Part shown: positions 6,231 through 11,349 of the stretch, piece by piece
Layout: each line of letters starts with the position of its first letter
How positions within the stretch are numbered: the stretch's first letter is position 1
Source of the DNA: Isotricha intestinalis
Taxonomy: Eukaryota > Ciliophora > Litostomatea > Vestibuliferida > Isotrichidae
Length of the DNA: 11,349 nucleotides
Reading direction: 5' to 3'
Assembly: GCA_023807065.1 (NCBI GenBank)
Contig: JAJJLU010004597.1
Span: forward strand, 1 to 11,349
Made by a program: the position numbers and the translations under genes
The notes under the pieces: generated by a model
What the model was told of the DNA's origin: nothing
What the model saw: the letters and a program-made list of their open reading frames with translations, nothing else
Databases searched by the model: none

Positions 6231-6923
6231 ATGAACACTTATCATAAAAGAGAAAAAAGAAGAATATTAGAATTAAGTAGTCCTCAATCATCAGGAAGAT
6301 CAAAACCAAGAGTGAGATTAACTCCAATAAGAAAAATAAGAGGAAGAATGGCTTCAAGACTTAATAATAAAAGTTTAGAAAAATATGATTTTTCAGAAGG
6401 AAAAATAGAATCAAATAGAGCAACGTGTTCTTCTGGAAATGATAATACTACATTTTCTCTTTTTCAAAATATTAATATTTTACTATATTATTATCTTGAA
6501 AATGATGAAATTCAAAATATTGAAATTTTAGTAAATGAAGATAAAACAATTGCAGAATTTATAAGATTTTCTTTAAATATTATTAATGAACAATTAAGAA
6601 GTGAGAAAAAGAATATTCAATTTAATATGAATCAATTGGATAAATATTGTATTAAAGAAGTGAAAAAAAATGGACTTCCTAATAATGATTTACCTATTTT
6701 TTATCCAGGAACTTCTTTAAATAATTGTAAAGAAGATAAATTATGTATTGTTTGGTTAGGAGAAAAAAATTCAAATTTTATTAGAAATAATCTACAAGAG
6801 AATAACTTTTCTTATCAAAAAAAAAATAAAATTAAATTGCATCATCCTACTATTAAGAAATATAAAAAACAAGATATTCAAAATGTTAATGATAGTGATG
6901 ATGATATATGTGAAATATTTTAA
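6231..6923 (+). CDS. Uncharacterised basic protein with possible ubiquitin-like domain (230 aa)
   Basis: An intact frame runs from an ATG after an A-run to TAA. Residues 1-50 are strongly basic (KREKRRILEL, then SGRSKPRVRLTPIRKIRGRM) and could bind nucleic acid or act as a nuclear signal. Residues 75-180 look folded: hydrophobic strand-like NINILLYYYL, then IQNIEILVNEDKTIAEFIRF, a helix, and YCIKEVKKNGLPNNDLPIF before LCIVW. The order strand, strand, helix, then a 'Y-x-I-x-E-x-x-x-x-G-x-P-x-x-D' strand resembles beta-grasp domains such as the Ras-binding domain of SIN1 or the plant DUF7054 domain, which also follows a basic N-terminus. This is a visual resemblance only. The C-terminus is Lys/His-rich, then acidic (DSDDDICEIF). 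Confidence 0.75.
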   Translation: MNTYHKREKRRILELSSPQSSGRSKPRVRLTPIRKIRGRMASRLNNKSLEKYDFSEGKIESNRATCSSGNDNTTFSLFQNINILLYYYLENDEIQNIEILVNEDKTIAEFIRFSLNIINEQLRSEKKNIQFNMNQLDKYCIKEVKKNGLPNNDLPIFYPGTSLNNCKEDKLCIVWLGEKNSNFIRNNLQENNFSYQKKNKIKLHHPTIKKYKKQDIQNVNDSDDDICEIF

Positions 6924-7219
6924 TGAAGAAAAAAATTATTATTAAATTAAAGTAATTTGTAAGTTATATAAAGAAAAAAATAAAATAATATTAACTAAAG
7001 AAGAATATTCTTCTTTTATTTAAAATATTTTATTTTATAAAAATATATATGAATTAAACAATAAAAAAATTTAAGTCTTAAAATATATTTTTTTAAAAAA
7101 ATTGAAAAATTAAATAAAACAAAAAAAAAAAAAATAAATAATAAATAAAAAAAAAATAATCCAATTCACAAAATATAAATGTATCTGATTTAAAAAATAA
7201 AAATTATATTTAAAAAAAA
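6924..7219. other. Spacer with a perfect palindrome and an A-rich p23 leader
   Basis: It contains the 20-bp palindrome at 6997-7016 and a very A-rich run (7110-7219) just before the p23 ATG. No coding potential is visible. Confidence 0.45.
6997..7016. repeat. Perfect 20-bp palindrome
   Basis: AAAGAAGAATATTCTTCTTT is its own reverse complement. It lies about 75 bp downstream of the 230-aa gene. It could form a cruciform or RNA hairpin in 3' flanking sequence, or bind a dimeric factor; chance is possible in such A/T-rich DNA. Confidence 0.6.
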
Positions 7220-7774
7220 ATGCAATCCACCGGAAGTCAATTTCCAATATTAAAATGGGCCCAGCGTAAAGACCGTCTTTACCTTACAATAATGGTAGTG
7301 CATACAAAAAAACCAACAATAGATATAATAGACGGAAAGACATTAAAATATTCAGGAACAGACGGTCAAAAAAACTATGCTTTTGAAATAGAATTATTCG
7401 ATGAAGTATTAAAAGAAGAAAGTAAATATAATTTAGAAGCAAGAAATGTTTTTTTAAATATAAAAAAAAAGACAGAAGGACCTTATTGGGAAAGATTAAC
7501 AAAAGATTCAGTTAAAAGACATTGGATTGAAGTTGATTGGATTTATTATACTGAAGAAGATGAAGAAGAAGAAGCTAAACAACCTGATTTTGCAGGACAA
7601 GACTTTGGTGATATGGGAGAAATGGATGAAGATGATGAACCTGAACCTGAAGAAAAAAAAGACGAAGAAAAAAAAGATGAAGAAAAAAAAGAAGATGATA
7701 AGAAAGAAGATGATAAGAAAAATGAAGAAAAAAAACCTGATTTAAGTGATTTAGATAAAGAAGAAGTTAAGTGA
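7220..7774 (+). CDS. p23/Sba1-type Hsp90 co-chaperone (CS domain)
   Basis: The 184-aa protein starts with a CS domain (about 6-110): FPILKWAQRKDRLYLTIMVV (8-27), AFEIELFDEV (54-63) and YNLEARNVFLNIKKK (70-84). It then has WERLTKD (90-96), matching the WPRLTKE signature of p23, and HWIEVDW at 101-107. A long acidic tail follows (111-184), rich in Glu/Asp/Lys with KKDEE-like repeats, as in p23, though about 24 residues longer than the 160-aa human protein. p23 binds the ATP-bound, closed Hsp90 dimer, slows its ATPase and stabilises clients; the tail has intrinsic chaperone activity. The gene ends in TGA, the only TGA stop in the window, which argues that TGA is not a sense codon. The first 25 codons are unusually rich in C/G-ending codons (see findings). 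Confidence 0.93.
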   Translation: MQSTGSQFPILKWAQRKDRLYLTIMVVHTKKPTIDIIDGKTLKYSGTDGQKNYAFEIELFDEVLKEESKYNLEARNVFLNIKKKTEGPYWERLTKDSVKRHWIEVDWIYYTEEDEEEEAKQPDFAGQDFGDMGEMDEDDEPEPEEKKDEEKKDEEKKEDDKKEDDKKNEEKKPDLSDLDKEEVK

Positions 7775-8033
7775 ATTATTTAATTTTTTTTATTTTGAGT
7801 TTTTGGTTTTTTTATATTTTTTTAAATGATAAAAAATGCTTTTTTAATGTAAAAAAATTATTTTTTATTTTTTTTATGTTTAATTTCAAAAAGGAACTTT
7901 TAAATTATTTATTTATCGATATTAAGTTTTGATTAAATTAATTATTTATTGATTTATTAAATATTAATAGAGTATTTATGAAACAAAAAAACAAAAATTA
8001 TATTGTTAATTCATTTTATAATAAATAATAACA
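7775..8033. other. Spacer between p23 and the 270-aa gene
   Basis: T-rich 3' flank (7780-7880), then A/T-rich leader. No structure beyond composition. Confidence 0.4.
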
Positions 8034-8846
8034 ATGGAAGGAAATCCTAATAAAAATAATCAAGTAGAAAATTCTTTTGATAGTTTTTCTGGAGATGGAT
8101 GGGATAGTTATGATGATGATGCAGATTATGAAGAACCTTCAAATAATAATATCAATCAAGAATTATTAAGTAATCAAAAAGAAGATGAAATAGAAATCAT
8201 TTCATCAAAATATAAAAAAGGATATTTTAAATCTTTTAATAATGGTTTTAATAAAAAATTTAAAAATAATTATTATGATTATAATAAAAGCAAAAATTAT
8301 AATCATAGGAGTTATAAAGATAATAAAATCCCTTATTATGGAAATAATTATTATGATAAAATTTATAAAGATAATAAAAATTCATATTATGAAAGACATC
8401 ATTATAGAAATAAAAATTATTATAATAATAATAGAGATAACTTGGTTAATAAAACTCTTTCTTATAAAAAAGGAAATTATAATTATAAAAAGGAATATAA
8501 TAAAGATCATTTAAAAATTCATGTTTTTGAAGATATTGAAACTCCTGTTTTTTTTAATAGTAAAAAACAAGAAGATAATGAAGAAAAAAATATTAAAAGT
8601 GTTGAACCAAAAAAAAATTATATTTTACTTGAAAATGTGCTTCAATTAGATAAAATTAATGATGAAATATTAGCCAAGAAAAATGAACAAGTTCAAATAG
8701 TTAAAGAGAAAATATCAAAGAATTTGGAAAAAGAGTATGGGTCTTTAAATATAAATGCTAGTTTATATTTTCCTAAAAAAAAACCAATGATGATGAGTGA
8801 AAATAAACCAAACTTGAATTTAATGAATCCTCAAAGTCAAATTTAA
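8034..8846 (+). CDS. Tyr/Asn/Lys-rich low-complexity protein, unknown (270 aa)
   Basis: The frame is intact from ATG to TAA. The N-terminus (1-50) is acidic with aromatic residues (DSFSGDGWDSYDDDADYEEP). Residues 60-155 are extremely rich in Tyr, Asn and Lys, with many Y-Y, K-N-Y and Y-K-D-N motifs (for example NNYYDKIYKDNKNSYYERHH). They look like a disordered, condensate-prone or RNA-binding region, comparable in style to Tyr-rich prion-like domains. Residues 160-245 are helical and charged, including a possible coiled coil (NVLQLDKINDEILAKKNEQV). A short conserved-looking tail reads SLYFPKKKPMMM and ends NLNLMNPQSQI. I recognise no family. The non-repetitive ends suggest a real gene and not a chance frame. 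Confidence 0.7.
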   Translation: MEGNPNKNNQVENSFDSFSGDGWDSYDDDADYEEPSNNNINQELLSNQKEDEIEIISSKYKKGYFKSFNNGFNKKFKNNYYDYNKSKNYNHRSYKDNKIPYYGNNYYDKIYKDNKNSYYERHHYRNKNYYNNNRDNLVNKTLSYKKGNYNYKKEYNKDHLKIHVFEDIETPVFFNSKKQEDNEEKNIKSVEPKKNYILLENVLQLDKINDEILAKKNEQVQIVKEKISKNLEKEYGSLNINASLYFPKKKPMMMSENKPNLNLMNPQSQI

Positions 8847-9596
8847 ATAAATCTATGTCTTTTTAAGAAATGTTAAGTGTTTAATTGAGGATTTTTATTT
8901 AGACTGTAAAATGTTATGAGTCATTTTTGTAAATTATATATAAGACTCTTAAAATATATTAAAAATATATTATTCAAGTTAAATAAGTAATAATAATATA
9001 TTCCTTCGGATTGATTTATTTATTTTTTATTTTTTTTTTTGATTTTAATTTAAAAAAAAAATTCAAAAGAATATAGTTTTAGTAATAAAAGATATTTTTT
9101 AATTTAATAATTGGAAAGTAGATGAATTAAATGATTATAAATTTTATAATTCTTATATGTATGATTCACTTTTTTATATTTTTAATGTTTCTAATTGCCA
9201 TTGAAAATTTTTTTTTTTTAAGTTTATTTTTAATTTCATTTACAATATTGAAAGCTCTTAAAAAAAAACTCTAAGAAATTATGTATAATATATCTCATAA
9301 TTTTAAATTGAATTCATTCAATAAATATTTCTTTCCTTAAATATTAAATAGTTATATTTTTTTGTTGAAACAAAAAAATAAATTTGAAGATTTTGGAAAT
9401 TAGATGTAAAAGCTTTTCAAGTAGCTTTTTTATTTTAATCAATTAAAGATTGGATTATTAAACTAAAGATAGAGATAATGATCTTTAAATAAATGAATTA
9501 TGATAAAATTGAATTTATTATTTTAAAATATTTACTTAATAAAAAGACAAAATTTATATTTAATATAATTTAAAAGTTATATTTAATATATTAAAA
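8847..9596. other. 750-bp gene-poor spacer upstream of the ULK4-like gene
   Basis: No open frame of note, tRNA or other RNA gene is recognisable on either strand. The sequence alternates T-runs and A-runs. It includes a near 8-bp GC-containing patch (TCCTTCGGA at 9001-9009), a short inverted repeat ATTGAATTCATTCAAT at 9307-9322, and the hairpin at 9355-9380. It should hold the 3' end of the 270-aa gene and the promoter of the kinase gene. Confidence 0.5.
9355..9380. repeat. Inverted repeat, 11-bp stem with 4-nt loop
   Basis: TATTTTTTTGT is followed by TGAA and then ACAAAAAAATA, giving a perfect 11-bp stem. Nine of the 11 pairs are A-T, so the hairpin would be weak. It lies 217 bp upstream of the kinase ATG. 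No function can be assigned. Confidence 0.5.
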
Positions 9597-11349
9597 ATGT
9601 CAAATGCTCCAGATTATACTTTAAACGAGCAAATTTATCAAAATTCTGATAAAACAATAAGAATATATAAAGTAATATATATTTATTTAGTAAATAATAG
9701 ACTAGAAAATATGGGACAATAAGATATATAGCAGTAAAAGCATATTATAAAAAATATCATAAAGAGCGTTATAATTATGAATATTCTTTAGTTCATAATA
9801 TAAATAATCCAGGTGTAGTAAACATAAAATCATTTAGTGAAGACCACAATTATTTCTTAATGGAAATGGAATTCTGTGCAACAGGAGATTTATCAAAATG
9901 TCTTTGGCAAAATAAGAATAATTTTTACGGTGAAAGAACAATAAAAATGATAAGTTGCCAATTATTACAAGGATTACAAGCTCTTCATAAAAATGGTATA
10001 ATTCATTGCAATTTAAAACCAAGTAATATATTAATTGATGAATATGGAAATGTTAAAATATGTGATTTTAAAAAATCATTAAAAGTTGCTACAATGAATA
10101 TGAAAGACATTAAAAAAAATAAAACTGCAATGACACCTTGTTATACAGCACCTGAATTATTTCAAGAAGATGGAAAATATTCTTTTAAAAGTGATTTATG
10201 GGCTTTAGGTTGTATAATGTATGAATTAGCTGTTGGTCAAGTTCCTTTTTTTGACGAAAATATTGCTAAATTAATTAATAAAATAATAAATGATGATGTC
10301 GATTTTAATAAAAAAGAATTAACTAAATATTCAGATGAATTTGTTCAAATATTAAAAAGATTATTAGTTAAAGAACCTAATAATAGAGTAACTTGGGGAG
10401 AAATTGAAAGATTTGATTGGTGGGAAGGAGCATTATTTGATTCTAATGTTAATAATCCTCAAAGTGGAAAAAGTGATAATAACAATAAAGGAATTGATGC
10501 TTTAAGATTAAGTAGAATTGTAAGAAATAATTTAGACAAAGAAAACTATACTAATGTTAAAAAAAATGAAATTGATAATACTGATCAAGAATTTGATTTT
10601 CAGGATAAAGAAACTGATGATGAAGACTTAGTTCAACCTGAAAAAATTAATATATCAATATCAAAATTTCCTATGAATGTTTCTGTGTTAAATATTAGTA
10701 AAGTTTTTAAAAAAGATAAAAGAACTTATAATGATATAAATGCTGAATTAATTCAAAGTTCTAATGATGATATGCCTAAAATTGAAAATTTCTTTATTCA
10801 TCCTAATGATAGAGTTATTAAACCTATTATAGGAAATAAATTAATTGAAGATACTCCAATTACAACTTTTAATAAATCTAAATTACCTTTTGTTCCTTGG
10901 AAAAAAGATGTTTTGAAAGATATGATGAATTCACCAAATGATGTTAAAACAGTGGAACAATATTTATATAGAATTTATACTGATTTAGATGCTCATGCAA
11001 GTAAAAATGATTTTGATAATTTATTAAATTTGCTTAGATATTTTGAAACTATTGTTTTTGATAGAGAATTAGCAAATAATTTAATTAATACAAGTTTTAT
11101 TCAACAATTTATTCAATTTTTAAAGAATTTAAATAATGAAGATGTTAAAACAAGATGTTGTTGTATTATAGGATATCTTGTAAGATATGCTACAATAATT
11201 GAAGTTCCTTTAGATAATTATAATTTTGGTGATATAATATGTAATACTATAAGAGGAACAAATAATAATTCAGATTTAATGAAAAAAGCAACTGCTACTT
11301 TAGGAGAGTATTTATTTTATGTTGCAACTCAAGAAGAAACTCCTGATAA
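9597..11349 (+). CDS. ULK4: ULK4/RUNKEL-type pseudokinase, 3' end beyond the window
   Basis: Exon 1 (9597-9671, 25 codons) joins exon 2 (9701 onward) after a 29-nt intron; 574 residues are visible and the frame is still open at the edge. The kinase-like domain (about 8-266) has a Gly-poor P-loop, VAIK-type Lys38 in YIAVKAY, HCNLKPSN at 127-134 where HRD is expected (catalytic Asp replaced by Asn129), DFK at 147-149 in place of DFG, APE at 175-177 and SDLWALG at 189-195. The family call rests on IYKTRKYGTIRYIAVK at the N-lobe, on FVPWKKD-like linker text, and above all on LGEYLFYVATQEE near the edge, which matches LGELIYLVATQEE in animal ULK4. ULK4 is a large pseudokinase with C-terminal armadillo/HEAT repeats, linked to microtubules and ciliary function; helical repeats begin after about 460. 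Residues 270-400 are a disordered acidic linker. About half of the protein is probably missing. Confidence 0.9.
9672..9700 (+). other. 29-nt spliceosomal intron of the ULK4-like gene
   Basis: The unspliced frame hits TAA at 9720-9722. Removing GTAATATATATTT...AATAATAG, a 29-nt segment at phase 0, joins IYK to TRKYGTIRYIAVKA, restoring the conserved N-lobe (compare VYKGRRKGTINFVA in animal ULK4). An internal AG at 9690 would leave a stop, so the 9700 acceptor is required. The intron is pure A/T apart from its ends and one internal G. Its size and ends are the same as those of the array blocks at 144-389 and 921-2040. Confidence 0.88.

Noticed and set aside
8847..9596. tRNA, snoRNA or other RNA gene in the large gap
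   Set aside because: No cloverleaf, A/B box, or C/D box pair could be found by eye.
9672..9690. Shorter 19-nt version of the ULK4-like intron
   Set aside because: Using the AG at 9690 puts TAA directly in frame, whereas the AG at 9700 restores the conserved N-lobe.
9834..10022. 62-residue minus-strand frame inside the kinase domain
   Set aside because: It is antisense to the conserved ULK4-like kinase lobe.

Overview
This window is nuclear DNA from a microbial eukaryote with an extremely AT-rich genome. The protein set is eukaryotic: ribosomal protein uL15/L27a, an SR-type Tra2 splicing factor, a p23 Hsp90 co-chaperone and a ULK4-type pseudokinase. Every intact gene reads with the standard code. 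Five complete genes end in TAA and one (p23) in TGA, Gln is written CAA apart from a single CAG, and no intact frame needs a reassigned stop. The one intron I can prove is only 29 nt long (9672-9700). ULK4 is mostly kept in lineages that build cilia or flagella, so a ciliated or flagellated protist is plausible. I cannot name the group from this sequence.

Layout: the left 3.2 kb is accessory in character. It starts with a scrap of Lys/Glu/Asn-rich broken coding sequence (1-126). A perfect tandem array follows (144-389), then a frameshifted small gene on the minus strand (573-754). A second, longer and more diverged array of the same kind covers 921-2040. A long Lys/Glu/Asn-rich coiled-coil-like reading frame broken by stops and shifts lies at about 2193-3242. 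From 3400 onward the region is ordinary and gene-dense: an unknown 219-aa protein (+), TRA2 (-), uL15 (+), an unknown 230-aa protein (+), p23 (+), an unknown Tyr/Asn/Lys-rich 270-aa protein (+), a 750-bp gene-poor gap, and the 5' part of a ULK4-like gene that runs off the right edge. These genes are separate housekeeping units with A/T-rich spacers and show no operon.

The most striking structure is the pair of arrays. In array 1, seven consecutive 28-nt blocks are identical, begin with GTAAAA and end with TATAG, so each has exact GT...AG intron ends. The 3 nt between blocks are almost all different (TAT, GCA, ATA, AGA, AGA, GAA). Array 2 has 35 related blocks of 24-29 nt. All 35 end in AG, 27 begin with GT, and each is separated from the next by exactly 3 nt. 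The block length matches the real 29-nt intron of the ULK4-like gene. None of the 44 triplets in the two arrays is a stop codon. Either these are minisatellites whose unit was born from a tiny intron, or they are arrays of introns separated by one-codon exons. RNA reads across the arrays would decide.
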